A stretch of 64,000 bases of DNA from Flaccisagitta enflata. Its lineage: Eukaryota > Chaetognatha > Sagittoidea > Aphragmophora. Below, piece after piece: positions 11,438-33,737 of this stretch. The stretch is taken from NCBI GenBank assembly GCA_965153355.1, contig OZ231126.1, positions 38,688,001 to 38,752,000 of the forward strand, read 5' to 3'. Numbering within the stretch: the first letter of the stretch is position 1; every line of letters begins with the position of its first letter. A program made the position numbers and the translations under genes. The notes beneath the pieces are model-generated. The model had not been told where the DNA came from. It worked only from the letters and a program-made list of their open reading frames with translations, and did not search any database.

Positions 11438-12131
11438 GCTTTGGGCAGCGGCCCCGGGAGGACGGTTCCAGAACATAGTGGGATTCTTTTGCCCGCCCGC
11501 TGTCCGCGTCTGCTTCGTTAGCGTCTCCTTCATCAGACTCCTCAGGCTCTCCAATCACAGCCTTTGTGGCCTTTAAACCAGCCTTCTCAGGCTTTGAAAT
11601 CCAGCTTCAGGCCAAATCTGGCCTCCAGGCCAAATCTGGCCTCTGCTTCAAATTCGGCTTCAGGCTCAAATCTGGCCTTCAGGCTCAACAGCCTTTGAGG
11701 CTTCAACGGCTTTCAGGCTCTCAAAACCAGTTCAGGCCTCAAACCTGGCCTCATGCCTCAAATTAGGCCTCTTGTAATTTCAAATCAGCCATCTAAACTC
11801 TCACTCTAGTTGCTCTGTAGGCTGAATCAGTCTCTGGCCTTGCCTTTAACTAGTCTTCAAGCCTCAAGTCGCCTTTCAAGCTTCTAATTTGGCATTCCTA
11901 GGCCCGGCATCAGCTCTCTTCATAGACTCCAGTTTAGGGTTTGAATGCCTTTCAGTCAGCCCTATAGCATCTCATCCCATTCTTCATGTAGGACGAACAA
12001 AAGTCCCCCTGTGTTCTACAGGACTTCGTCCCCTTCGGGGCCGCTGCCCTGCTTCCCCTCACTCCAATTCACAATCACTCAAAGCAGGGCAACGGGTATC
12101 GCTGACCACATATTGCCCTTGGGCGACCTGT
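11438..12131 (+). mobile_element. GGGCAGC-family element, copy 2
   Basis: Starts TTTGGGCAGCGGCCCC and ends GGGCAACGGGTATCGCTGAC...TTGGGCGACCTGT. An inverted TIR-like block (CCCCTGTGTTCTACAGGACT, then TTCGTCCCCTTCGGGGCCGC) lies at about 12003-12050. The interior is a GGCCTCAAATCTGG-type minisatellite. Confidence 0.6.
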
Positions 12132-12457
12132 CCTTCTTCTTCTTCTCCTTCTACTTTGTATCCCCATATCTCAGCCTTGAGGCCCAAATATCAGCCTTGA
12201 GGCCCAAATCCCAGTCTTCAGGCTCAAATCCCTGCATGAAGGCCCAAATCCCAGTCTTCAGTCTCAAATCCTTGCCTCAAGGCCCAAATCCCAGCCTTGA
12301 GGGGGGGGGCATAGGAGAAGAAGAAGAAGGAGAAGGAGAAATTTCTGAATATGTCAAAGCATAGGTCATTGTCCTATTTGGGGCCACTACTCTGCTCCCT
12401 CCCTCAACTACGATCATAACCTCTCAGGGCACCGGTACCGCTGACCATCTAACGCTT
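12132..12457. mobile_element. GGGCAGC-family element, partial copy 3
   Basis: Contains AGGCCCAAATCCCAGCCTTG-type repeats, GAAAGCATAGGTCA-like and GGGGCC modules, and the right-end module GGCACCGGTACCGCTGACCA followed by TCTAACGCTTTTG. The left end is unclear. Confidence 0.5.
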
Positions 12458-12590
12458 TTGCCAGTATTTACTTTATCGGCGTTTATGAGCTTTTTAAGCT
12501 TACCGATCCTGCCCAAATGCTCGTGTGACTTTCTCCATCACTGCCCCTGCCCACCCGCACGAAACTGGGGTAGCCGTGTATCTGGCCTTG
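12458..12590 (+). mobile_element. TT-flanked hairpin element, right end
   Basis: CCCCTGCCCACCCGCACG followed by GGTAGCCGTGTATCTGGCCTTG then TT matches the conserved right end of the family. The left end is not resolved. Confidence 0.45.
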
Positions 12591-12678
12591 TTTACACGAG
12601 AAAATATTTATTAAGATTGTTTATCGTCTCTCCCTTGCTAATAAATCAATGGCTAAATCTGAATGTAACCAGTAATAC

Positions 12679-12847
12679 CTGTGTGCATGTTTTTGTCTTG
12701 TTCCACGGCTGTCAAGGTGATGTCACCGACGCTGACGGGCAGCAAAGCCGCTGAAAGAAGACGATCTCGCACTTCGTCCCCAGAAAATTCTCTCCGAAAC
12801 ACCGAACCGTCTTCGTCTGTGGCCGTTACACTCATTTTCAAGGGTGG
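12679..12847 (-). CDS. Candidate orphan internal exon, unknown protein
   Basis: On the minus strand a pyrimidine-rich acceptor (TCTCGTTTCTTTCAG) precedes a 169-bp open stretch, which ends at a good donor (CACACAG then GTATTA). The translation from phase 0 is well mixed (KMSVTATDEDGSVFRREFSG then DEVRDRLLSAALLPVSVGD) and looks coding, unlike the repeat-derived frames nearby. I do not recognise the family, and no neighbouring exon of the same gene is evident. It could be an isolated exon of a gene that continues far away, or a relic. Confidence 0.4.
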
Positions 12848-13126
12848 CTGAAAGAAACGAGAGAAACTAGCCATTCAGTGATAGCGCATGTTGTGAACGG
12901 AATCCGCGCCCCGCCCAAGTCGAGTGTTAATCTATCAATGTAATGTACGGCTGGAAGTGTGGTTGCGGAAATTGAACCATTCGCTTTATAGGACATCAGT
13001 CCCTTGGAGGGCGCTGCCCAAAAAAGGAGACCAAGTCGTGCCGAGGTTCCCATTTTTTTTTAACAATGAAGGCGGCTTTCGCTGTAGGAAAAAAGTCGTA
13101 AATGCCAAAAGAGAAAGAGAAACAGT

Positions 13127-13342
<216 letters not shown>

Positions 13343-13549
13343 TAGATGGACAGACAAACAGATAGGAAGAAATATAGAGAGTGCATAGGTGTGTCTGTAT
13401 GTGCAGGTGAGCACATTTGAATTAATTCAAAATTGCATTTACTAGTTTTGATAATAGTTTAGATGCCTCACTACTGCTGGTGAGGAACAATATAAATCTT
13501 TGCTATTGAATGTCAGATGAGTATTTCCTAGTACCATCATAGAAACAAA

Positions 13550-13865
13550 AATCTTCCGGCATGATTATATGTATATCTCTGGTTAGAATCAACCAATCAT
13601 AAAAAAATTGGTGAGATAAATAAAGCCCTTCAAATTTGCAAGAGATTTACGCAAACCGCATCCCTTTTGCTCTATGCAATTAAAAGTTATTTAACTTTGA
13701 TTGAAATACTTCAATTTCGCCTATGCTATTTCTACACAAAATTTAAATGAGATCTTTTCACTGTTTTTAAAATTCTTTCTAAACGCATTGAGCTAGACAG
13801 ATGCGGTTTGCGTAAACAGCTTGCAAATTTAAAGGGCTTCATTTCTGTCACCGACTTTTTTATAA
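13550..13865. repeat. Palindromic (foldback) element, copy 1
   Basis: The left arm includes GCCCTTCAAATTTGCAAG and GCAAACCGCATC. The right arm has their reverse complements (GATGCGGTTTGC, CTTGCAAATTTAAAGGGC). The arms meet around 13715. A second copy starts at about 63845 and runs off the window. Confidence 0.7.
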
Positions 13866-13904
13866 GGACGAGCGATTTATATGAGGTTTGTGGCAGAGGT
13901 CCGA

Positions 13905-14043
13905 TATGAAAAAGATCGGACCTATCACTCCAGTATACACGTTGGTCTGTTGGTCCGCTAGCCAGGTAGTCGAAAGTGGAAAACCAGTGTTTCCACCCCT
14001 GCCCACCCGTCCGCGACTGGTATTGGCCGTGTATCCGGCCTTG
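13905..14043 (+). mobile_element. TT-flanked hairpin element, partial
   Basis: The right end reads GCCCACCCGTCCGCGACTGG followed by GGCCGTGTATCCGGCCTTG then TT. The left end is uncertain. A block with ATATGAAAAAGAT and ATCACTCCAGTATACA occurs at about 13903 and again at about 14110, as a direct repeat. Confidence 0.5.
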
Positions 14044-14394
14044 TTATAATTTGATAAGCTTTTTGGTAGCTATGAGTGTAAATGTAGCGGGAGAGGAGAT
14101 CAAAAAAAGATATGAAAAAGATTTGAAGACCAATCACTCCAGTATACAACGAGAGGCTCTACAAATTGTTTTCCCAACAAATGGCGGCCCTGATTCAGCC
14201 AAAAAGATTTCATACTAATTATTCATGGTTTTGTAACTGCTTTATATCTATTTTGATAACATTAAATACATTTTCATTACAGGGCGGAAGATTTTTTTTT
14301 CTAAGATAATATGTTTCACATTGTTTTCTGTATTTAATCCCATTTTGGTTGCTTCATATTAACTTAATCACCCCTTGACCACTAGCCAGCAACG

Positions 14395-14865
14395 CCCAGG
14401 TATAAATTTCTCCATAACTTTGGTTTGAAGTTTTAGAGGGTTCACCTTTCAGAAATCCATTAAAATCATTAAAAAACCTTTCAGATACTTTTTAGCGGTG
14501 AAATCCGGATCTGAGTATCTATCTTTATATAGATTTGGTAGGTATCTGAAGTTGATTAAGTTTTTCTGGTAATTTTGCAATGATTTGTATGAGCAATGTT
14601 TTTACTGTTTTTAATCTTATTCAATTTTGCATGAAGCAATCCAGGCAAAATTCATAAGCAAAATGAAGATTTTTCCAAGCTCTAACTGGTGGAAAAATCT
14701 GCATGTAACTAAATATCCCCGTTTTGATTTGACAGTCGTTTGATTTTGGGACAATGATATCCGGACAGGTGTTACTGGTCCACTCAATAGGTTACCGGCA
14801 TGCACAATTATCATTTTGGACATTTCATAGTTCAACAAAACTTCAACTAACTTGATATCTCATTT
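14395..14865. repeat. Dispersed repeat R1, copy 1
   Basis: About 470 bp that recurs in reverse orientation at 59540-60005, including the region of CAACTGTCAAATC/GATTTGACAGTCG and the TTACCTGGATATA/TATACC-type end. Both copies give a short related peptide frame (FFHQL.L.KIFI.LMNF), which is explained by shared ancestry of the repeat. Confidence 0.65.
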
Positions 14866-14869
14866 CTGA

Positions 14870-15350
14870 GAAAAATGTAAATAATACAAAAAAATAAATT
14901 TTTTTAAAAAAATCATAATTCCAAAAATAACAGAATTTTGCATAGTGCCAACTGAAAAACAAATCAGCACTTTCTTAGCCATAAACTTTATATGATTTCA
15001 GAAAAGCATCAACTTTCACAAACACCTCACCAGAAGAATGGAAAACAGGGTATGTCTGTAGGTCTCTTAAAGTCGAAGGATCTTCGTTTTTTTTACTTTT
15101 TTTCCCAAATCAAGAGATCGACGGTACTACCATCATGATAGCACAGATGGACAAAAATGAAATGAAATTTTGGTCGAATCCGAATCTTGTCTTCCTGGCG
15201 CATCATAGATGATGACTCTAAAGTTTGGTGAAGATCAAAGTTTACTCATGACCGCCACCCCACCTCCTCTCCCATTAAAATACATTGGGAACTTTAATGG
15301 CCAAAGTTATTTGCTATAGGATAAAAGACACGACGTCTCCGCCATGTCGG
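14870..15350. other. Non-coding, unassigned
   Basis: AT-rich DNA with no convincing frame, repeat family or RNA gene. Confidence 0.4.
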
Positions 15351-15354
15351 CATA

Positions 15355-15850
15355 CACTTATTTTTTTTTATAAGAACCAAGTTTATAAGAACGTTAGGCT
15401 TCAAATCGTCAAAAATTTAAGAACATGTTAAGAACATTGGAAGGCTACATTTTTAACAAAATTTAAGAACATTAGGCTTAAGATCTTAAAATTTAAGAAC
15501 ATTTTCTTTCTGTACTTTTTTTGATCAATTGTTCTTTGTAAATAGACAGACTCTGTATGTTTTATGTTCAGCAAATCATGTCTCACTTTAAATAGCGTAT
15601 ATTTTTCTATTTACATTGATCTTAATTCACTTTAAGCATTTAAATCTGCTAGTTTCTTGTTTCATTGATATTTCCCTTTATTTTCTCTTTAATGACAAAC
15701 TTGAAACTAATTAAGAACATTCTTAATCGAAGGTTAAAAAGTGCATTTAAATTAAGAACAATTTAAGAACGTTCAAGCCTTGTAACTGCTCGAAATTTAA
15801 GAACATTGAAGGCTTGCTCAAAAAATGACGTTCTTATAAAAAAAAAAGTG
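15355..15850. mobile_element. TAAGAAC MITE, copy 1 (TA target)
   Basis: Starts CACTTATTTTTTTT-ATAAGAAC and ends GTTCTTATAAAAAAA-AAAGTG, an inverted terminal repeat. TA flanks both sides. The interior has many TTAAGAACATT direct repeats and no coding frame. It is a non-autonomous DNA transposon, probably moved by a TA-targeting transposase. Confidence 0.8.
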
Positions 15851-16257
15851 TAGGCTGACCAAGGAGATCTATCAGATTCTGTCTAATCTAATCTAAAAGG
15901 GGGGTGCTGGTCATATATGTTAACTTTACCTGATGATCATCAGATCTTTAAGTCATTATTTGTGACGGAAATGGACACGTTTCTCCCGCGAGGAAGACGA
16001 GATTCGAGTTTTCCCGTATTTTCAGTCACCTATGTAATGAAATGGCTTCTACAGTCGCAAGAATGAAAGACCTTTCAATGTCAAGTTGGTAAAAATATTA
16101 TGAAGTATAAACAGATGCGGACGGGACTACAGAGAAAGTCAAAGACACGTTTAAAGTAAAATAAGATAAGATACACGGATACCCAAGTCACGTGCGGGTG
16201 GGCAGGGGCAGTGAGAAAAAGCGTTTGGGCAGGAGCAGTGATGCAAGAGTCATACAA

Positions 16258-16757
16258 GAGGCCAAATAGTCGCAAAAGCGTTAGATGGTCAGCGGTACCC
16301 GTGCCCTGCTTAAGTAGGTTATGGTTGAAGCTGAGGGAGCAGGGCAGCGGCCCCAAAGGGGTCAATGACCTATGCTTTAACACACATGGGGGATTTTTTT
16401 TGCTCCTCCTTCTTCTCCTCCGTCCCCCCCCTGACTCAGATCCTAGCCTCAAGGCCCATATCCCAGCCTTGAGGCCGAAATCCCAGCCTTGAGGACCAAA
16501 TCCCAGACTAGGGGATTCAAGGATGGGATTTGGGCCTCAATGTTGAGATTTGGGCCTCAAGGCTGGGATTTAGGCCTCAAGGCTGGGATTTAGGCCTCAA
16601 GGCTGAGATTTGGGCCTCAAGGCTGGGATTTGGGCCTTGAGGCTAGGATCTGAGTAAGAGGGGGAGACATAAAAGGAGGAGCAGGAGGAGGAAAAATCCC
16701 CCATGTGTGTGAAAGCATAGGTCAAGGACCCCTTCAAGGCCGCTGCCCGAAAAGCAA
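16258..16757 (-). mobile_element. GGGCAGC-family element, copy 4
   Basis: Starts AATAGTCGCAAAAGCGTTAG and ends GGCCGCTGCCCGAAAAGC. Inverted internal blocks are GACCTATGCTTTAACACACA at left and TGTGTGAAAGCATAGGTCAA at right. The core is a 20-bp minisatellite with the unit GGCCTCAAGGCTGGGATTT. Confidence 0.65.
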
Positions 16758-16779
16758 AATGTTACCAACCATCCGACAA

Positions 16780-17230
16780 AAATTAAGTCACCCAAGGATT
16801 GCACATGGTCAGCTGTATCCAATGCCCTGCTTAGAGTAATTAGCTAAAGATACAGGAGTGAAAATCCATACGTCCTGAGAGGGTATATTTGAGGCCTTAA
16901 CAGCAATTTTCCATGATATTCAATGAGAATTTTGCATTTTTTGGTATTTCTTGTCAATTTGCCATGTTATTCAATGGGAATTTTACATTTTTCTTAGTTT
17001 TCATCAACTTTCCATGTTATTTTAAAGGAAACATGCATTTTTTTGCTTATTTGTAAATTTTCCATGTTATTTAATGGGAAGTTTGCATTTTGACAATTTC
17101 CCAAGTTATCCAATAGGAATTTGGAGGATTGGGGGGGGGGACGTACGGACATACGGATGGACGGACGGACGTATAGAAATTCACCCCTGTGTCCTACAGG
17201 ACATCGGCCCTTTGGGGCCGCTGCCCAAAA
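16780..17230 (-). mobile_element. GGGCAGC-family element, copy 5, with a different minisatellite
   Basis: The left module ATGGTCAGCTGTATCC...GCCCTGCTTAG and the right module CTGTGTCCTACAGGACATCG...GGGGCCGCTGCCC frame about five degenerate units of about 57 bp. Each unit has a CCATGTTATTCAATGGGAAT-like core. Confidence 0.55.
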
Positions 17231-17563
17231 AGGATGAACTGACATGTTAAAAATTCTGTTTCTTTATTCAAAACTGACCTGATTTTATCGAATCCTTTGT
17301 GGAAAAACTTTAAGATACGAAATGCATAAATAATTCGGGAACAAGGAAAAGGCTTAATCCGCGGAGGACCGTTGCGTAATTATGAATGACGATTCAATGT
17401 TATTCTGTATATATTTAAGCCAATATTTTTTCTCTTCTCTTCTTCACGTCAATTGTTAGTTCTGGAGACAAGTTTAGATCTTCCTTGTTTCGCCGTTGGA
17501 CGAAATTAATAAGGCGGGAGGTCGGTTGTTAAAGAACTCGTCCCGTCACCACAGAAGTGTAGA

Positions 17564-17693
<130 letters not shown>

Positions 17694-18589
17694 AGATTGA
17701 TAGATAGACTGAGAGACAGACAAACAGAGAGGCAGCTCTATTTTGTAGCTAGAATCAGGAACTAACACCTCTCACAAAATTAGGCGAACTGGGTTGAGAA
17801 CTTGTCCATAATTGCGTTTTTTGGGCAGCGGCCCCGAAGGGGACGAAGTCATGTAGAACACAGGGGGATGTTTGTTCGTTCGTTCGTCCGTCCGTCCCGC
17901 CCCTCGAGGCCTCTCAGGCCTCAAATCTGGCCTCTCAGGCCTCAAATCTGGCCTCTTAGGCCTCAAAATAGACCTCTCGGGCCTTAAATCTAGTCTCTCA
18001 CGCCTCAAATCTAGCCTCTTAGGCCTCAAATTTGGCCTCTCAGGCCTCTTATCTGGCCTCTCAGGCATCAAATCTGGCCTCTCAGGCATCAAATCTGGCC
18101 TCTCAGGCCTCAAATCTGGCCTCTCAGGCCTCAAATCTTGCCTCTTAGGCCTCAAATCCAACCTCTTGCCTCAAATTAGGCCTCTCACAGTGGGCCTTAA
18201 CTGGGTATAGAGTTCGGCGATCTGGCTTGTAAAAATCGGTTCAATTAGGTTCAATTAATAAATTAAAAATCGCGAATATAGGTTCGGTTCGGATCCTGCT
18301 ATACCCAACTTATTATCAATTTTTTTTGCATACTGACACTTTTTTTTGCATGATGATTAAGTGTTGATCATTTAGGAATAGCACTAGAATTTTTTTTTAG
18401 AAATTCTGCACTTTATTAGTTTTTTTTTGTTTTTTATATGTGTCACTTTATATTCTTTTTTTTTTCATTTCTATTTATTTTTCATAAATTGTTTTAAGTT
18501 TTTTTTTACTTCTGCATTTGTTTTTTTGTCTACTTTCAATTTATGAAAATCAAGCAAATGATCATCAAATTTGATGGATGCTAATATCC

Positions 18590-18590
<1 letters not shown>

Positions 18591-18668
<78 letters not shown>
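18591..18668. repeat. (GA)n microsatellite
   Basis: Uninterrupted GA run of about 78 bp. Confidence 0.98.
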
Positions 18669-18670
<2 letters not shown>

Positions 18671-18796
18671 TGGAGAAGGGGGATATGAGATTAGGATTAG
18701 AGAAGAAACCGAGCCACTCGATCGGTTTATTGTTGTTTTCCGATTTCCGGTAATTGATAAAATGGTAACCTAGTTTAGGTTATTATCGGGTACCCT

Positions 18797-19470
18797 CAGG
18801 GTTGTTAAAAAATCCATTTCTTTTGAAAAAATCCATTTGGATTAATCCATTTTGGATTAATCCGGATAAAATCGTGGATTTTTTCAATCGGTGGATTTTT
18901 TCAAAAATGCGCCATACGATGTGATTAACTACTGGTTATGATATTGATATAGGGCATACAATGATTAAATGTGATAAGTAACAGATAAATGATTAATAAA
19001 ATGAATATAGAGCAGTTCAACAGGCAACAGTGGAAATGTTTTTCACACTAAAATTACATACACGTAGATATGATAAAAGGATACACATAACTTTAATAAA
19101 ACTATTTAATAAGATAATATGCATGGCGCATTCTTGAAAAAATGTAATTCATAAAATCGATTGCTAGCGTTCTACTGTATCCTGGATTCAATCACACAGA
19201 GTTCGAGATGCTTTAGGTCAAGAGAAAGTTTCTCAGAAACAAAAGCCCTCATACGTTCAAAGACAGAAAAAAATCTGAGAAAATAAAAGTTTGTCTCATT
19301 CAGGACTTGAAATCATTGAAAAATATCTTTATTTTGGGTCATTTTTGCAAAAAAAAATAAAATTTGAAAAAATCCAGATTTTTTCAAAAATTTTTTTGAA
19401 AAAATCCATTTTATCCATTTGGATTAATCCAGGATTTTTTCAAATGGATTAATCCACCCTTCCAACCCTG
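18797..19470. mobile_element. hAT-like MITE with 8-bp target duplication
   Basis: Ends are CAGGGTTG and CAACCCTG, followed inward by AATCCATT-type subterminal repeats in inverted order. The 8-bp sequence GGTACCCT directly flanks both ends (18789-18796 and 19471-19478). An 8-bp duplication with CAGGG ends is the hallmark of the hAT superfamily. At 674 bp with no frame, it is non-autonomous. Confidence 0.85.
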
Positions 19471-20402
19471 GGTACCCTTCGACCGCTGACTGGGTATGAG
19501 TTAAAAAAAATCCCCAATGGTAGTGACTGGCATTAGTAGGTACAATTTATAGTGCAGAATTGATAAAAACCCTTAAAAAAAATTTCCTTTGAAAATTTTT
19601 GCAAAAATCGTTAGAAAGCATCAAATTGTCATATATATTCGCATATAGATCTCAAGGATACATCAGTTTTAAAAATTCCAACTCAAGATTCACATTTCTG
19701 ATGAAATTTTCAATCATTTGATAGGTCACACTATATACTTTCATGAAAAAATAAGATTTTCATTCTTTATGCCGCCGTTACAAAGAAAGCAACGGTGGCT
19801 TAAAATATGAAAATCTTATTTTTTCATGAAAGTATAAAGTGTGACCTATCAAATGATTGGAAATTTCACCAGGAATGTGAATCTTGAGTCAGAATTTTGA
19901 AACTAATATATCCTTGAGATCTATTTGTAAATATATGCAAAAAATTGATACTTTTAGCGATTTTTGCAAAAATTTTCAAGGGAAATTTTTTTTAAAGGGT
20001 TTACATCAATTCTCCACTATAAATTGTACCTACTCATACAAGTCACTATCATTGGGGATTTTTTTAAACTCATACCTAGTTAAGGCCCACTGTGCTCTCA
20101 AGCCTCAAATCAGCTATCTGATCCTCAAGTCAGTTCTCTATGGCATTCCAAGCCTTGATCCAGCCCATTCAAGCCCCCAACTGGCTTTCTGGCCTTACAT
20201 CACCCCTCTTAGACCTGAATTCAGCCCAAACGGACGGACGGACGGATGGACGAACGAACAGACGAATAAAAGTCCCCCTGTGTTCTACAGGACTTCATCC
20301 CCTTTGGGGCCGCTGCCCTGCTTCCCCTCACTCAAATTCACAATCATGCACAGCAGGGCAACGGGTATCGCTGACCACATATTGCCCTTGGGCGACCTGT
20401 TA

Positions 20403-20930
20403 AAGTCATAAACAGGAGTCCAGGTTAATGATATTTTCAGAACATGTAATTCTCATGAGGGCTCTACAAAAAAAACTTCAAATCATGTCATCCAACAGCT
20501 GTAATTAGCGTCATCAAACAATATCATGCAAATTCTAGGTATAGTTTAGCATCAAATTTGTGGCCAAAACCATCGATTTTGACAAGGGGTTTAGATATTT
20601 TTTGCAGCTGCCACTGACTGTATCTTGGTACTGTTGACTCATTTTTGTCTGTGAGTGATACAAGAACCCATAAACTGATGTTTTCTTGCCTTATTTATGG
20701 TAAATTTTAAAAAAGTTTATGCTGTCTCATCATCAAAAGTTTCCTCGTCAAAATCAGTCAAAATCTTTCACTGGATTTTTGGCATAACCCTTTCCCAGAG
20801 CCACGCACTTTCCCGGGTACATAATTTTGCCCCAATTTGCGAAAATACTATATTTTAGCTCCCTCTGTGTCAAATTTTAGCCCACTGAATGCATTATTTC
20901 TGTCAATTTTGATCGTTTTGCCAGTTCGTT
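20403..20930. other. Non-coding, unassigned
   Basis: AT-rich. I see no repeat family or frame that I can support. Confidence 0.4.
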
Positions 20931-20933
20931 TAA

Positions 20934-21230
20934 TTATGTGAGAGGTGTTATGATGCGATGACCAAATGGCGGTTTACACGCAACATTTGGAGGAAAAAAT
21001 TCATGCTCGCTTTGTCCCTCAGTAACACGTTTGGCAGACCTAGTTCTTGAGCGTGTCTTATCTAAAAAGAAAATTTGATAAATTGCAGTTTCAGGTACTA
21101 TGTACCTGCTTTTTTCACGGAAGGATGCGGGGGTTTGAGTTTCCGGGTGAAATTTCTTGTTCGCCATGAGTTCTTTTAATTCTTTTTTCAATAAAACAAT
21201 CATCGGTCCATTATGTTTGTCTCTTTCCAT
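20934..21230 (-). CDS. Possible small coding region downstream of gene A
   Basis: A 98-codon frame from ATG to stop, starting about 70 bases past the gene A stop. The first half (MIVLLKKELKELMANKKFHP) has a mixed, coding-like composition. A GTACATAG...TTTTCTTTTTAG stretch of about 45 bp inside it could be a short intron. No family is recognised. It may be chance. Confidence 0.25.
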   Translation of the reverse strand: MERDKHNGPMIVLLKKELKELMANKKFHPETQTPASFREKSRYIVPETAIYQIFFLDKTRSRTRSAKRVTEGQSEHEFFPPNVACKPPFGHRIITPLT

Positions 21231-21274
21231 TCAATTTCTGTTTCTAATTTTTTTTTCTTTTTTTTTTGTTTGTC

Positions 21275-21280
21275 TTTATT
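21275..21280 (-). promoter_or_regulatory. Poly(A) signal of gene A (AATAAA)
   Basis: TTTATT on the plus strand reads AATAAA on the minus strand, 19 bases past the gene A stop codon. It marks segment 4 as the terminal exon. Confidence 0.55.
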
Positions 21281-21298
21281 TAATTCATTTTTCAATTT

Positions 21299-31946
<10,648 letters not shown>

Positions 31947-32052
31947 GACCACCTTGTTCTTGATTAGTTTCAGATTTATTATCACACAAGCTGGGATAAG
32001 ATGGGTAAAAAGTAAGGTGAAAATTTTGACCGTCGTATTAGATGAGAATAAA

Positions 32053-32245
32053 CAAGGCCGGATACACGGCTACCCCAGTCGCGTGCGGGTGGGCAGGGGC
32101 TGTAATTGAGGTCACTTCATCATTTGGGCAGGTGCAGTGAGGCCAAAGACCGCAAAAAAAAAAAAGTAAAGTGTAACGGACGGACGGATGGACCAACGGA
32201 CGGAGCGACAAAGCGGGGTGTAGAGTCGCGTAGCACGCGACTAAA
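32053..32245 (+). mobile_element. TT-flanked hairpin element upstream of gene A
   Basis: CAAGGCCGGATACACGG...CAGTCGCGTGCGGGTGGGC at left and GAGTCGCGTAGCACGCGACT-AAA at right, flanked by AA on each side. It lies about 110 bp upstream of the gene A start codon, so it may sit in the promoter or 5' leader. Confidence 0.75.
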
Positions 32246-32249
32246 AAGG

Positions 32250-33300
32250 AAGAGGATTTACCGAAATTACGGAACAAGGAATCTTTTTGAATTCATTTTA
32301 TTTTCCTAATTTTTGCCTGCCTTACCTACAGTATGATTTTTCTCAACTGCAACATAAGATGAGGACATAATGCAAAAACTAGAAGAGCTAGCCAAATTCT
32401 GAAAGAAGCCCCTGAAAGATGAGAGTTTGCAGTTTTATGTTGGGAAATTCCAGGAACTTATTCTTTAAATATGTTCCTTTTTAGAGATTTTGAATTAAAG
32501 GGCATATTTTGCAAAAAAGGCGATTTTATTATGATGTTAGTTGAACTGCCTTCCTTTAGAATGCTCTTAATATTAAATGGTTTGAGCTACTGATCCCTGA
32601 TTGGTCTCTAATGAATGATATTGTAATGTAGTTTAAGGAGCAAAAGAGAGAAACAGATATTTTCAAAGAGTTATCACGCCAGGCATAAATGTTTTAGTTT
32701 TTTTTCTGGAAATTTTTTTTGCAGAATTGACTTTTAATTCACCAAATGCATTCAAGACTTAAAATAAGTATGTTTGTCGAGTTTTAACCAAAAACTACTT
32801 CAAAATATCTTTCATTTGAGACCAATCTGGCAATTTGAAGAAAAACAGTTCAGCCAATATCTCTTCAATTTTCCTTAATTTTTAACTTTGCAGAAATTCA
32901 TTAATAATGGCACAGACATCAGGAAGATCATATTTTTTTCCAGAAAATCCTTGAAATCTTTCAGCAAAAAAACGCAAACTCTTATCTTTCAGGGGCTTCT
33001 TTCAGAATTTGGCTAGCTTGTCTAGTTTTTGCGCAATGTCCTCATCTTTTGTTGCAGTTGAGAAAAATCATACTGTACGTCTTTGAAACTCGTTTTATTC
33101 TGATGCAGGTCAACCCTGAGAGGCTGAGTGGGTCAAACGAGGAAAACCCGTCCCTGCACACGACTCTTAGCCGCTGAACAATTCGATGAAGCAGGTGCAC
33201 TGGTTAGCGATATTACCCTGGTCATGTATGACATACACTTTTCATACATGTATGTGTTTGTTCAAATAATAACTGATGATAAGTTTAAACTGCCAAAATT
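32250..33300. other. Non-coding region with inverted blocks
   Basis: CAAAATTCTGAAAGAAGCCCCTGAAAGAT-like sequence at about 32390-32420 is mirrored at about 32985-33020 (ATCTTTCAGGGGCTTCTTTC). CCTACAGTATGATTTTTCTC at about 32326 is mirrored near 33065. This is a further imperfect palindrome of about 750 bp. No genes are seen. Confidence 0.55.
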
Positions 33301-33316
33301 CTTGCGTCCTTGCATT

Positions 33317-33560
33317 TTCAAGTGCGTCCTCGCACTTCTATAAGAGGTAATGTCCGTCTGTTGGTCGGTCGGTAACGTAAACGTTAGAAATATGCAAAAT
33401 GGCTGATTCTGACGGATTTCTTCATTCCTATCACCTTAATCGCCTTACCACATTCATTTTCATTCATTTAATCAATCATTCATTTATTCATTCATTCAAA
33501 ACGTTGATTCACAAATTCTTAATCATGCGAGGCGCACTTATTGACCATCACTTGGCCTTG
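33317..33560 (+). mobile_element. TT-flanked hairpin element
   Basis: The left hairpin is AAGTGCG-TCCT-CGCACTTCTATAAGAGG. CGCACTT recurs near the right end, which is CTTGGCCTTG then TT. The interior has GGTC and ATTCATTC repeats. Its stem differs from other copies, but the three-site pattern is kept. Confidence 0.65.
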
Positions 33561-33734
33561 TTTTTAAAAGACAACGATCTACTACCAAGTCCTTGTTGAT
33601 TTTCATTCTCAGCCCCAGAGATGTTGAGTGGGATGAAACATTCCTATCAGTCTGATTATTCTTTTATTGCCTTTCTAATTCTATCTTTATTCTTTTCTAT
33701 TTCTATTTGGTTTTCGTCTGTTTTTCTCTTTTTG

Positions 33735-33737
<3 letters not shown>

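Larger units (their letters stand above)
18209..19488. mobile_element. Insertion flanked by the 9-bp repeat ACTGGGTAT
   Basis: ACTGGGTAT occurs at 18200-18208 and again at 19489-19497, which looks like a target duplication inside the palindromic element. The insert holds a GA microsatellite (18591-18668) and a hAT-like MITE. Its own ends show no clear inverted repeat. Confidence 0.5.
18186..20094. mobile_element. CACAGTGGGCC foldback element, itself interrupted
   Basis: Left end CACAGTGGGCCTTAACTGGG (18186) and right end CCTAGTTAAGGCCCACTGTG (20094) are inverted copies. CTCT flanks both ends. From 19498 to 20074 the sequence is a near-perfect palindrome centred at about 19785, with arms of about 270 bp. 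It has no coding frame. The segment 18209-19488 interrupts it. Confidence 0.7.
17819..20402 (+). mobile_element. GGGCAGC-family element, copy 6, carrying nested insertions
   Basis: Starts TTTTTTGGGCAGCGGCCCC at 17819 and ends with the usual right module, TTGGGCGACCTGT, at about 20402. The minisatellite GGCCTCAAATCTGGCCTCTC (about 22 bp) fills 17900-18180. The element is interrupted from 18186 to 20094 by other elements. The GGCCTCAAATC theme resumes after the interruption. Confidence 0.7.
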
